Positions 20,033 to 27,597 of a stretch of 34,140 nt of DNA are shown in pieces. Origin of the DNA: VRUE01 sp036271315. Lineage in GTDB: Bacteria > Actinomycetota > Thermoleophilia > Solirubrobacterales > 70-9. Made by a program: the position numbers and the translations under genes. The notes beneath the pieces were generated by a model, which saw only the letters and a program-made list of their open reading frames with translations, was not told where the DNA came from and did no database searches. Every line of letters begins with the position of its first letter. The stretch's first letter is position 1. The stretch lies in NCBI GenBank assembly GCA_036271315.1, contig DATBAV010000035.1:1-34140 (forward strand). The letters are read 5' to 3'.

Positions 20033-21196
20033 GTGGCAAGCGTGTCTATCAAGCCGGTCCGCGACAAGCGTGAGTTGAAGCGCTTCGTCAAGGTGCCGTT
20101 CCGCCTGCGCCGCGACGATCCGCAATGGGTCGCGCCGCTGATCTTCGAGCGGATGGAGTTCCTCAACCGCGAGAAGAACCCCTGGTTCGAACACGGCGAG
20201 GCCGAGTTCTTCATCGCCGAGCGCGACGGCGAGGCGGTCGGCCGGGTCAGTGCCCACATCGACCATCGCTGGGACGAGTTCCAGGGCGGCGGCGACGCGA
20301 TGTTCGGCTTCTTCGAGGCCGCCGATGACCCCGAGGTGGTCGCGGCGCTGCTCGGCGCGGTGAGCGAGTGGGCGCGCGGCAAGGGGCGCGGCCGCATTCT
20401 CGGCCCGATGGACTTCACCACCAACGACGAGATCGGCATCCTCATCGATGGATATGACCGGCGGCCGATGATCCTCGAGCCCTGGCACCCGCCCTACTAC
20501 CGCGAGCTGATCGAGGCCGAGGGCTTCGGCAAGGCGATGGACGTGCAGATGTGGGAGTTGCAGTTCGGCGATCTCAAGGAGGGCGAGCGCTTCGATCCCT
20601 CGATCCACGCTGCCGCGGAGAAGGCCCTGCACGACGAAGGGATCGCGATCCGCAACATGCGCAAGCGCGACATGGCCAACGAGGTGCGCCGCTTCATGGA
20701 TGTCTACAACGAGGCCTGGGGAGACAACTGGGGCTTCGTCCCGATCACCGATGCCGAGGTCGAGTTCCAGGCCAAGAACCTGAAACAGGTGATTGACGAG
20801 GACTGGGCCTACATGGCCGAAAAGGACGGCGAGGTCGTCGGCGCCGCGCTGACGCTGCCCGACATCAACCAGGTGATGGCGAAGCTGAACGGCCGCCTGT
20901 TGCCCTTTGGCTGGCTCAAGTTCCTGCTCGGCAAGCCCAAGATCGACCAGCTGCGCGTCTTCGCCCTCGGCGTCAAGCACGAGTACCGCCACAGCGGCGT
21001 CGCCGCCGGGCTCTACCTCAAGCACCTCGAGACCGCGGCGGCACCGGGCAAGATCGAAGGCGGCGAGATGGGCTGGATCCTCGAGACCAACGGGCCGATG
21101 AACCGGGCGATGGAAGGGATGGGGGGGACGGTTGTCAAGAAGTACCGGGTGTATGAGAGGGCCCTGACGCCCGATCCCGGTGGGGGTTCCGCTTAA
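20033..21196 (+). CDS. GNAT-fold acyltransferase, bacterial ceramide synthase-like family
   Basis: This 387-residue cytoplasmic protein has two GNAT-like halves. The N-terminal half has FVKVPFRLRRDDPQWVAPL, then LNREKNPWFEHGEAEFFIAE, DGEAVGRVSAHIDHRWDEF and GRILGPMDFTTNDEIGILID. The C-terminal half has a recognisable acyl-CoA loop, ALGVKHEYRHSGVAAGLYLK, near residues 307-326. This family is often labelled simply GNAT, or wrongly as a dATP pyrophosphohydrolase. From memory, the Caulobacter ceramide synthase bCerS is a member. Its head-to-head pairing with an SPT-like synthase supports N-acylation of a sphingoid base, but that is inference. Starts GTG 20033 and GTG 20042 are both possible. The 3' end forms one arm of a long inverted repeat. 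Confidence 0.75.
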   Translation: MASVSIKPVRDKRELKRFVKVPFRLRRDDPQWVAPLIFERMEFLNREKNPWFEHGEAEFFIAERDGEAVGRVSAHIDHRWDEFQGGGDAMFGFFEAADDPEVVAALLGAVSEWARGKGRGRILGPMDFTTNDEIGILIDGYDRRPMILEPWHPPYYRELIEAEGFGKAMDVQMWELQFGDLKEGERFDPSIHAAAEKALHDEGIAIRNMRKRDMANEVRRFMDVYNEAWGDNWGFVPITDAEVEFQAKNLKQVIDEDWAYMAEKDGEVVGAALTLPDINQVMAKLNGRLLPFGWLKFLLGKPKIDQLRVFALGVKHEYRHSGVAAGLYLKHLETAAAPGKIEGGEMGWILETNGPMNRAMEGMGGTVVKKYRVYERALTPDPGGGSA

Positions 21197-21287
21197 CTTT
21201 TTGGATGGCTCGTGTCTTGCTGACGCCGCAAGGTGGACGCCCAAAAAGTGCAAGACGCTCCACCCCCACCGGGATCGGCCGTCAGGG
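21162..21287. repeat. Long inverted repeat (26-bp arms, 25 matches) overlapping the acyltransferase 3' end
   Basis: Arm 21162-21187 lies inside the last codons of the acyltransferase, and its complement is at 21262-21287, with one mismatch. Inside the 74-bp centre, CTTTTTGG (21197-21204) complements CCAAAAAG (21241-21248), and GTCTTGC (21213-21219) complements GCAAGAC (21250-21256). The two pairings are interlocked rather than nested, and GCAAG at 21228-21232 offers another partner for CTTGC. That pattern implies alternative structures or a pseudoknot in RNA. Confidence 0.85.
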
Positions 21288-21355
21288 TCGTCCGATCCAC
21301 GCAAGGAGCGGCTTGTCCTCGTTCGCCCGCCGGGAGCATCGTTAAGGTCGGCTGG

Positions 21356-21622
21356 GTGAGCGATATGGAGCTAGAGCCGGTCTCGGTTCGCGTCCTTCCC
21401 CACGAGAGCCCTGCTCCGCTTGCGATTCGCAGCGAGGCGCGCTCGGCGGTGGTGGCCGCGGCCGGCGGGGTGCTCGCTGGTGCTGCGACCGTGGCGGCCG
21501 TGCGGGCGGTTACCGCCGTCGCTGGTCGCAAACGGGCTCCGCGCCGTCTTTCGCGGCGCGAGCGGTCCAACGTCGTTGCCAGCCGCTCCTTCCTGGTCGA
21601 CGTCCACCTGCTCGGTCGGTGA
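21356..21622 (+). CDS. Small single-span membrane protein, hypothetical
   Basis: This is about 88 residues if started at GTG 21356, or 85 from ATG 21365. The body has a polar N-terminus (MELEPVSVRVLPHESPAPL). One hydrophobic Ala/Val-rich helix follows (SAVVAAAGGVLAGAATVAAV). Next comes a basic stretch (GRKRAPRRLSRRERSN), and the tail ends in LVDVHLLGR. The basic segment after the helix suggests a cytoplasmic C-terminus. A -10-like TAAGGT lies 10 bp before the GTG, so the message may be nearly leaderless. Longer readings begin inside the inverted repeat and look non-coding. I recognise no family. Confidence 0.5.
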   Translation: MSDMELEPVSVRVLPHESPAPLAIRSEARSAVVAAAGGVLAGAATVAAVRAVTAVAGRKRAPRRLSRRERSNVVASRSFLVDVHLLGR

Positions 21623-21678
21623 GCGTCGCAATCGTTGCGGTGATCGCCGGGGATTCGAATCCGTGACGATTGCGACGC
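21623..21678. terminator. Perfect 13-bp inverted repeat upstream of the glycosylase
   Basis: GCGTCGCAATCGT (21623-21635) is the exact reverse complement of 21666-21678. The 30-nt centre contains the palindrome GGATTCGAATCC (21651-21662). It starts right at the stop codon of the small membrane protein, so a terminator is likely, but it also ends only 13 bp before the glycosylase ATG. Confidence 0.55.
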
Positions 21679-21691
21679 GAACGTATTGGCA

Positions 21692-22591
21692 ATGAGCCTC
21701 GAAGTAGAGGTTCGACCACCCTCGCCCTTCCGCTTGCCGGGCTACGGCAGCGAGGACGGCACGATGCGGGTGCAGCGCGGCGTCACCTCTCGCCTCCTCC
21801 ACGTTGACGGTAGCCCGGTTCTGGTCCGGGCTTGGGAACCGGGCAAGGACCGGGTCTCGCTGCGGGCCGAGGCGCTCGACCCCGGGGCGATCGACGCGCC
21901 GGGGCCGGCGATGGCGGTACCGGACCGGCGGGCCGGCTCGGCCGAGCTGGAGCTGGCGCTGGAGCGGATGCGCTTCGCCCTCGCCGTCGATGACGACCTC
22001 GGCGAGTTCTACCGCCGCTTCAAGGGCGACCCGCTGCTGGGGCCGCTCCTGCGCCGCCGTCCGCACCTGCGCCCGCGCCGGCGGCCCTGGCCCTGGGAGG
22101 CGCTTGCCTGGGCAGTGGTCAAGCAGTTGATCGAGACCAGCCGGGCCGCCCGCATCCAGCGCCGCATGGTCGGCCGCTGGGGCCTGCGGCTCGGGCCCCG
22201 TGGCGAGGGGCTGCGCGACGTCCCCACCGCCGATCTGATCGCCGGCCGCGCTCCGGTCGAACTGGAGTCGATGGGCTTGGCGCTCAAACGCGCAATCGCT
22301 CTGCGCGCGGTTGCCGGGCAGGTTGCGGGTGGGCGCTGCGAGCTCGATCTGCCAGCGGCCGACCGGCGGCTGCTGCGAGTGCGTGAGATCGGCCCTTGGA
22401 CCGTGCAGTGCCTCGGGCTCTTCGGCCGCGGCGACCCCGACTCGCTGCCCGCCGGCGATCTGATCTACCTCAAGCTGGTCGGTCGCCTGGCCCGGCTCGG
22501 CCGCCGCGCCACGGTCGAGGAGGTAGAGGAGTTCTACGCTCCCTACGCGCCTTTCCGGGGTTTGGCGGGGGCTTGGACAGTCGGCCTATAG
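21692..22591 (+). CDS. DNA-3-methyladenine glycosylase II (AlkA-type, HhH-GPD)
   Basis: This 299-residue base-excision repair enzyme is predicted to remove alkylated purines from DNA. The N-terminal ~110 residues look like an AlkA-type beta domain. PWPWEALAWAVVKQLIETS starts the helical HhH-GPD domain. LLRVREIGPWTVQCLGLF is the helix-hairpin-helix, followed by the catalytic aspartate in LPAGDLIYLKL (Asp256). The C-terminal helix holds FYAPYAPFRGLAGAW, and AYAPWRPxR-like tails are common in the family. ATG 21692 is chosen over TTG 21686 because the inverted repeat ends just before it. It is cytoplasmic and monomeric by family precedent. There is no adjacent ada or ogt gene. Confidence 0.85.
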   Translation: MSLEVEVRPPSPFRLPGYGSEDGTMRVQRGVTSRLLHVDGSPVLVRAWEPGKDRVSLRAEALDPGAIDAPGPAMAVPDRRAGSAELELALERMRFALAVDDDLGEFYRRFKGDPLLGPLLRRRPHLRPRRRPWPWEALAWAVVKQLIETSRAARIQRRMVGRWGLRLGPRGEGLRDVPTADLIAGRAPVELESMGLALKRAIALRAVAGQVAGGRCELDLPAADRRLLRVREIGPWTVQCLGLFGRGDPDSLPAGDLIYLKLVGRLARLGRRATVEEVEEFYAPYAPFRGLAGAWTVGL

Positions 22592-22646
22592 AGGGTCATC
22601 CGCGGCTGAACTCAAGCGTGCGTGGCTACGGTCGATAAGCGAGCAG

Positions 22647-24941
22647 ATGGAGAGCTCGAAACGGGGCGGTACCTGGCCCGACAAACGCGTCAACGAGTTC
22701 CTCGACCAGATCTCCTCTGGTGGCGAGGACTACCGCCGTCTGGTCGAGCGGTTGCCGGCGATCGTCTACGCCTCCGAGCTCGGCGAGAACGGGCGCTGGC
22801 GATATGTCAGCCCCCAGGTCGAGGAAATCCTCGGCTACACGCCGGAGGAATGGCTCGCCGACCCCGGCCTCTGGGCGCGGCTGCTGCACCCCGACGATCG
22901 CGAGCGCGCCCTCTCCCAGGAGTCGCGCAAGACGATCGGGACCCGCAACCCGCCGCCGGTCGACTACCGCATGGTCACCCGCGACGGTCGCGTCGTCTGG
23001 ATCCTCGACGAGGCCGTGCTCGAGCCCGACGAAGCTGGCACGCCGGTCTGGCACGGGGTCCTCTACGACATCACCGAGCGCAAGAGCGCCGAGCAGGAGC
23101 TGCAGCGCGCGGCGGCCCAGCAGGCGGCGGTGGCGCAGCTGGGAGGCCGCGCCCTGCAGGATGGCCATCCCGAGGGCCTGATGCAGGAGGCCGTCTTGCT
23201 GCTGCAGGAGATCGAGGGAGTCCACGCGGCCTGCATCTGGGAGGTGGGACGCGATGGCCGCCGCCTCGGGCTGCGCGCCGGCCTCGAGGACCGGGTCGTC
23301 GGCGCCGCCCGCGCCTCGGCCGCCCGCGACTCGCACGCCGGTGCCGCGCTTGACTCGCGCCTGCACGTGATCGTCGACGACTGGTCCGCCGAGCGGCGCT
23401 TCTCGATGCCGCCGGCGCTGCGGGTGATGGGCGTGCGCAGCAGCCTCGCGGTCGTGATCGACGGCAAAGAGCAGCCCTTCGGCGTGCTCGACATCCACTC
23501 CACCGAACCGAATCGCTTCACGCCCCAGGACGTCCACTTCGTCCAGGCCTCGGCCAACGTGCTCGCCGACGCGATCGAGCGCCACGTGACCGACCAGGCC
23601 CTGCGCCACCGCGTCCTGCACGACCCGCTCACCGGCTTGCCCAACCGGCTCAGCTTCGTCGATTCGCTCAACGACGCGCTCAAGCGCAGCACCGTCTCCG
23701 GCTCGCCGGTCGGGATCCTCTTCCTCGACCTCGACAACTTCAAGCTGATCAACGACAGCATGGGCCATCACGCCGGCGACGAGCTGCTGGGGGCGGTGGC
23801 GCCGCGGCTGCGGGGCCACCTGCGGCCCGGCGACATCGTCGCCCGCTTCGGCGGCGACGAGTTCGGCATCTTGGTCGACCGACTCGCCGATGAGGACGAG
23901 GCAGTGGCGATCGCCGATCGCATTGCCGCCGCCTTCGCCGAGCCCTACGCGATGGGCGGTGTCGATCACTTCGTCAGCGCCAGCGTCGGCATCGCCGTCG
24001 CGCGCCCGTCGACCCGCGAGCCGATCGAAGCCGACCTGTTGATCCGCGATGCCGACGCCGCCATGTACCGAGCCAAGGAACGAGGGCGCGCCCGCTGCGA
24101 GCTCTTCGATGCCGAGATGCGGGCCGGCGCCCTGCGCCGGCTGGAGGTCGAGCGCGAGCTGCGCCAGGCGCTCGAGCGCAACGAGCTCGAGCTTCATTAC
24201 CAACCGTTGATCGCCCTGCGCAGCGGCGAGATCACCGGCCTCGAGGCGCTGGTGCGCTGGCGCCATCCCGAGCGCGGCCTGCTCGATCCTGGCGATTTCG
24301 TGCCGATCGCCGAGGACAGCGGGCTGATCGAGCCGATCGGCCGCTGGGTGCAGGAAAGCGCCTGCCGTCAGGTTCTCGAGTGGCACGAGCTGCGCCCCGA
24401 CCAGCGCCCCTTCGACGTCTCGGTCAACCTCTCGGCGCGACAGGTGACCCACCGCGAGCTGGCCAACTCGATCAGCGAGATCCTCACCAGCACCGGCCTC
24501 GACCCGGTGCACCTGCGGCTCGAGGTGACCGAGAGCGTCCTGGTCGAGGAGTCGGCGACGGCCACCGGCACGCTCGAGGCTCTCAGCGACATCGGCGTCG
24601 GCCTCGTCCTCGATGACTTCGGCACCGGCTACTCCTCGCTCGCCTACCTCAACCGCTTTCCCTTCGACGCGCTGAAGATCGACCGCTCCTTCGTCGACGC
24701 GCTCGGGGTGGAACAGGAGCGCACGGCGATCGTCGAGGCGATCATCGGCATGGCCCGGGCGCTCTCACTCGACGTGATCGCCGAGGGGGTAGAGAACGAG
24801 CCGCAGATGCTGGAGCTGAGCCGCCTCGACTGCGACTACGCCCAAGGGCACCTCTTCTCGCGGGCGCTGCCGGCGGAGAAGATCTCCGCCCTGCTCAGCG
24901 AAGGGGCGCCGCTCTATTCGGGAATCGCGCCCGGCAGGTAG
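22647..24941 (+). CDS. PAS-GAF-GGDEF-EAL cyclic-di-GMP signalling protein
   Basis: This 764-residue soluble protein combines both cyclic-di-GMP enzymes. A PAS domain (about 28-150; IVYASELGENGRWRYVSPQVEE to YDITERKSAEQ) is followed by a GAF domain (about 165-310). The GGDEF domain (about 318-480) has an intact RFGGDEF near 401-407 and an upstream RPGD inhibitory site five residues before GGDEF. The EAL domain (about 495-745) has Glu533 in EALVRW, VSVNLSARQ, LRLEVTES, LDDFGTGYSS, LKIDRSF, IAEGVEN and QGHLFSRAL. Thus both diguanylate cyclase and phosphodiesterase motifs look competent, and the net output depends on PAS/GAF input. No membrane segment is seen. Its 3' end overlaps the convergent ABC binding-protein gene by 28 bp. 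Confidence 0.95.
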   Translation: MESSKRGGTWPDKRVNEFLDQISSGGEDYRRLVERLPAIVYASELGENGRWRYVSPQVEEILGYTPEEWLADPGLWARLLHPDDRERALSQESRKTIGTRNPPPVDYRMVTRDGRVVWILDEAVLEPDEAGTPVWHGVLYDITERKSAEQELQRAAAQQAAVAQLGGRALQDGHPEGLMQEAVLLLQEIEGVHAACIWEVGRDGRRLGLRAGLEDRVVGAARASAARDSHAGAALDSRLHVIVDDWSAERRFSMPPALRVMGVRSSLAVVIDGKEQPFGVLDIHSTEPNRFTPQDVHFVQASANVLADAIERHVTDQALRHRVLHDPLTGLPNRLSFVDSLNDALKRSTVSGSPVGILFLDLDNFKLINDSMGHHAGDELLGAVAPRLRGHLRPGDIVARFGGDEFGILVDRLADEDEAVAIADRIAAAFAEPYAMGGVDHFVSASVGIAVARPSTREPIEADLLIRDADAAMYRAKERGRARCELFDAEMRAGALRRLEVERELRQALERNELELHYQPLIALRSGEITGLEALVRWRHPERGLLDPGDFVPIAEDSGLIEPIGRWVQESACRQVLEWHELRPDQRPFDVSVNLSARQVTHRELANSISEILTSTGLDPVHLRLEVTESVLVEESATATGTLEALSDIGVGLVLDDFGTGYSSLAYLNRFPFDALKIDRSFVDALGVEQERTAIVEAIIGMARALSLDVIAEGVENEPQMLELSRLDCDYAQGHLFSRALPAEKISALLSEGAPLYSGIAPGR

Positions 24942-25939
24942 TCGTTGCTGAGCAGGCTCGACGGTTCGGGTAGGCCGTCGATCAGTTCGTTGTCGCGCAT
25001 CCAGCCGATGAATTCGCGCCACTGTTCCGGCGCCATGTAGCCGTAGGGCTGTTTGCCGCTGCGAGCCGGGTTGAGCAGCGGCAGCGTCGCTGCCAGCTCG
25101 GCCTTGGTCAGTTTCGGGTCGAGGTCCGGGTTCGCTTCCAACAGGGCCTTGGCCGCCGCCTGCGGATTCTTGGCAGCGGCGGCGGTGCCGCGCGCCAACG
25201 CCGCGATGAAGAGCCTGATCGCCTGCGGGTCTTCGCGCAGTCGCTTGCCCTGGGCGGCCAGCACCAGCTCGTCGTAGGTCGGCACGCCGAGCTTGTCGAC
25301 CGGAGTGACGACGGGGTCCTTGCCGCGCAGCCGCAGGTCGACGCCCTCGACGTTGCTGAAGCCGCCGAGCATCGCTTGAGCCTTGCCGCCGAGCAGCGCC
25401 GGCAGCAGGCCGAAGCCGACGTTGACCGCGCTGACGTCTGAGGTGCTCAGCTTGGCCCTGCCGAGGATCGTCTTCAGATAGGCGTCCTGATACGGGATCC
25501 CGGCGGTGGCGATCGTCTTGCCGCGCAGACCGCCGATCCCCTTTATCCCCGATTTCTTCAACCAGATCATCGAGGTCAGCGGGCGGTTGACCAGGGCGGC
25601 GACCGCCTGCACGTCGAGACCCTGTTCGTGGGCGAGGACCACCTCGGGCTCGTAGGAGATCGCCAGGTCGGTGCGCCCGGCGGCGAGCAACTTCAGCGGC
25701 GCAGCGGGGTCGGAGGGGGTCTGGATTTCGACGTCGAGCCCGGCTTCTTCGAAGTAGCCGAGCTTCTGCGCCATGTAGATCCCGGCGTGATCGGGGTTTG
25801 GGTAGAAGTCGAGGGTGAGGCTGAGCGCTTCGGTCTTGCCGGTCGTGTCCTCGCTCTTCTCGCCGCAAGCGGCGAGCCCGAGCGCCAGAGCGAGCAGGGC
25901 GACTGCCAGGGCGACCGCCGGGATCGAGGCGCGCTTCAT
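24914..25939 (-). CDS. ABC transporter substrate-binding lipoprotein, NMT1/THI5 (ThiY-like)
   Basis: This 341-residue periplasmic-type binding protein is anchored by a lipid. The signal peptide ends in LGLAAC (Cys25). The mature N-terminus has LTLDFYPNPDHAGIYMAQKL and GYFEEAGLDVEI, closely like the pyrimidine-precursor binding proteins ThiY/THI5 (typically DWxPNTNHTG). LLAAGRTDLAISYEPEVVLA and KSGIKGIGGLRGKTIATAG are family segments. The likely ligand is an HMP-type thiamine pyrimidine precursor. Sulphonate binding proteins share the fold and cannot be excluded. It is the third gene of a minus-strand ATPase-permease-binding protein set, 10 bp after the permease. I saw no TPP riboswitch in the leader. 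Confidence 0.85.
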   Translation of the reverse strand: MKRASIPAVALAVALLALALGLAACGEKSEDTTGKTEALSLTLDFYPNPDHAGIYMAQKLGYFEEAGLDVEIQTPSDPAAPLKLLAAGRTDLAISYEPEVVLAHEQGLDVQAVAALVNRPLTSMIWLKKSGIKGIGGLRGKTIATAGIPYQDAYLKTILGRAKLSTSDVSAVNVGFGLLPALLGGKAQAMLGGFSNVEGVDLRLRGKDPVVTPVDKLGVPTYDELVLAAQGKRLREDPQAIRLFIAALARGTAAAAKNPQAAAKALLEANPDLDPKLTKAELAATLPLLNPARSGKQPYGYMAPEQWREFIGWMRDNELIDGLPEPSSLLSNDYLPGAIPE

Positions 25940-25949
25940 CCCCTGCTTT

Positions 25950-26702
25950 CTATCGCCAAGTGACGATGCGACGCTCTGCGAGGGCGAGAATCGCGTAAAG
26001 CGAGATCGCCATTGCCGAGAGGATCGCGACGGCCGCGAAGGCCCGGGCCGTTTCGAGCTGGTTCATATCGCGAAAGATCAGAGCCCCGAGACCGCTGTCA
26101 GGTGCGGCCAGCTCGCCCAGGACTGCACCAATCACCGCGATCGCCACCGCGATCTTGGCGCCGCTGAAGAAGTAGGGCAACGCAGAAGGCATCTCAACGC
26201 GCCGCAGGATCTGCCCCCGGGATGCGTCAAGCGTGCGCATCATCTTGGTGGCCTCGGGATCGACTGAACCCAGGCCGTCGAGTGTGTTGACCGTAATCGG
26301 GAAGAAGCAGATCAGGCCGATGATCGCCAGTATGGGACCGATCCCAAAGCCGAATCCGATTACCAGGATCGGCGCAAGCACGACGATCGGGATCGTCTGG
26401 GACGCGATGATGAGCGGTTGAAACGTGAGGCGGACCGTCTCGGAGAGGTGCATCGCGATCGCGAAGCCGACGCCTGCGACCAGCGCGCAGCCGTAGCCAA
26501 TCAGTACCTCCTTCAGTGTCACCCAGGCGTTTTCTGCCAACAGCGAACGGCTCTGCCAGAGCGATTCGGCGATTTCAAGCGGCGAAGCGACGACGAAGCT
26601 TTCGAGGTTGAGTAGGTCGGCGAGGGCGCCGCTCGAAGCGGCGAGCTGCCAGGCGCCGATCAGGATCGCCAGGAACAGGGTGGGGAGGAGCCAGCGCCTC
26701 AC
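25950..26702 (-). CDS. ABC transporter permease (ThiX/SsuC-like)
   Basis: This 250-residue inner-membrane permease of the BPD type has about six hydrophobic segments. The cytoplasmic EAA loop is recognisable in the stretch ASRGQILRRVEMPSALPYFF followed by SGAKIAVAIAVIGAVLGE. PLIIASQTIPIVVLAPILVI is the typical third membrane segment of the SsuC/TauC/ThiX group. ATG 26702 overlaps the end of the ATPase gene by 4 bp, giving translational coupling. It forms a transporter with its two neighbours. Confidence 0.9.
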   Translation of the reverse strand: MRRWLLPTLFLAILIGAWQLAASSGALADLLNLESFVVASPLEIAESLWQSRSLLAENAWVTLKEVLIGYGCALVAGVGFAIAMHLSETVRLTFQPLIIASQTIPIVVLAPILVIGFGFGIGPILAIIGLICFFPITVNTLDGLGSVDPEATKMMRTLDASRGQILRRVEMPSALPYFFSGAKIAVAIAVIGAVLGELAAPDSGLGALIFRDMNQLETARAFAAVAILSAMAISLYAILALAERRIVTWR

Positions 26703-27520
26703 CCGGCGCCGTCCCGCAGGGCCTGCATGGCGTGCTCGCGCACGGTGACGAAGGCGGGGTCGGTGACGGCCTCGTCGCGATCAACTGCGCGCGGCGCCGG
26801 GGCGCTCAGCCGGGCGATCGTGCGGGTCGGCCGGGCCGAGAGCACGACGACGCTGTCGCAGAGGTAGAGCGCCTCCTCGATGTCGTGGCTGACCAGCACG
26901 GCGGTGCGCGGATCGGCATCCAGCGCCCCCGCCAGCCATTGCTGCATCTCCGCTCGCGTGATCGCGTCGAGCGAGGCGAAGGGCTCGTCGAGGGCAAGCA
27001 CCGGCTTGCCGGCGATCAGGGTGCGCAGGAAGGCGACGCGCTGGCGCATGCCGCCGGAGAGCTCGCTGGGCCGGGCGCGCTCGAAGCCGGCCAGGCCGAA
27101 GCGCTCGAAGAGCTGTTCGGCTTGGCGGCGAGCGTCGCCGCGGCGGACGCCGCGGTTGCGCAGCGCCAGCGCCGCGTTGTCGATTGCCGCTAGCCAGGGC
27201 AGCAAGAGGTCGCGCTGTGGCATGAAGGCACATTGCGCGAGTCGTCCCGCCGCGGCGACGGCGCCGCCGACCTCGATCTCGCCCCGCGAGGGTTCCCGCA
27301 GGCCCGCGATCAGTTCGAGCAGCGTCGACTTGCCGCATCCGGACGGTCCGACCAAGCCGAGCACGCCGTGCGCCGGCAGCTCGAGGTCGAGCCGCTCGAT
27401 CGTCGCCAGCTCGCCGTAGGAGTGGCCGAGGTCGCGGATCGAGACGGCGGCGTTCGCCGCGCTACGGCTGACAGGCGATGGGGACCCGGCGGCAAAATCT
27501 CTGGCTTCCGTAGGGGTCAT
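26699..27520 (-). CDS. ABC transporter ATPase (ThiZ/SsuB-like)
   Basis: This 273-residue nucleotide-binding subunit has Walker A GPSGCGKS (58-65), a Q-loop in FMPQRDLLLPW, signature LSGGMRQRVAFLRTL, Walker B LALDEPFASLD and switch VSHDIEEAL. All are intact. It is the first gene of the minus-strand importer operon. ATG 27520 is preceded by AGGA at seven bases. A longer in-frame reading to 27610 would cross the divergent promoter and is rejected. The PQRDLLLPW form is characteristic of nitrate/sulphonate/thiamine-precursor importers. Confidence 0.9.
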   Translation of the reverse strand: MTPTEARDFAAGSPSPVSRSAANAAVSIRDLGHSYGELATIERLDLELPAHGVLGLVGPSGCGKSTLLELIAGLREPSRGEIEVGGAVAAAGRLAQCAFMPQRDLLLPWLAAIDNAALALRNRGVRRGDARRQAEQLFERFGLAGFERARPSELSGGMRQRVAFLRTLIAGKPVLALDEPFASLDAITRAEMQQWLAGALDADPRTAVLVSHDIEEALYLCDSVVVLSARPTRTIARLSAPAPRAVDRDEAVTDPAFVTVREHAMQALRDGAG

Positions 27521-27538
27521 CTTGGTATCCTGGCGCAC

Positions 27539-27591
27539 TCCGTGCTCCTGACCAACAAGGTCAGGAAAGTCGATAACCACCCAAGCACGGA
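27539..27591. promoter_or_regulatory. Divergent control region with nested inverted repeats
   Basis: An 8-bp inverted repeat, TCCTGACC (27546-27553) and GGTCAGGA (27559-27566) around AACAA, sits inside a 7-bp pair, TCCGTGC (27539-27545) and GCACGGA (27585-27591). CTGACC (27548-27553) and GATAAC (27572-27577), 18 bp apart, could be the -35 and -10 of the TauE/SafE gene, so the inner repeat would overlap the -35 as an operator. An RNA-level structure is the alternative if transcription starts further upstream. Confidence 0.5.
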
Positions 27592-27597
27592 ACTCAT

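Noticed and set aside
19439..21304. Long minus-strand open frame opposite the acyltransferase gene
   Set aside because: It has no recognisable domains and overlaps two genes with clear family motifs on the true frames. It is a high-GC shadow.
21636..21680. T-arm-like sequence (GGATTCGAATCC) suggesting a tRNA
   Set aside because: The base before TTC is A rather than the required G, no acceptor, D or anticodon arm can be drawn, and the sequence is explained as the loop of a 13-bp inverted repeat.
27521..27597. TPP riboswitch ahead of the ThiXYZ-like genes
   Set aside because: Neither the CTGAGA nor the ACCTGATCTGG-type conserved blocks are present on either strand. The structure seen is a short nested palindrome.
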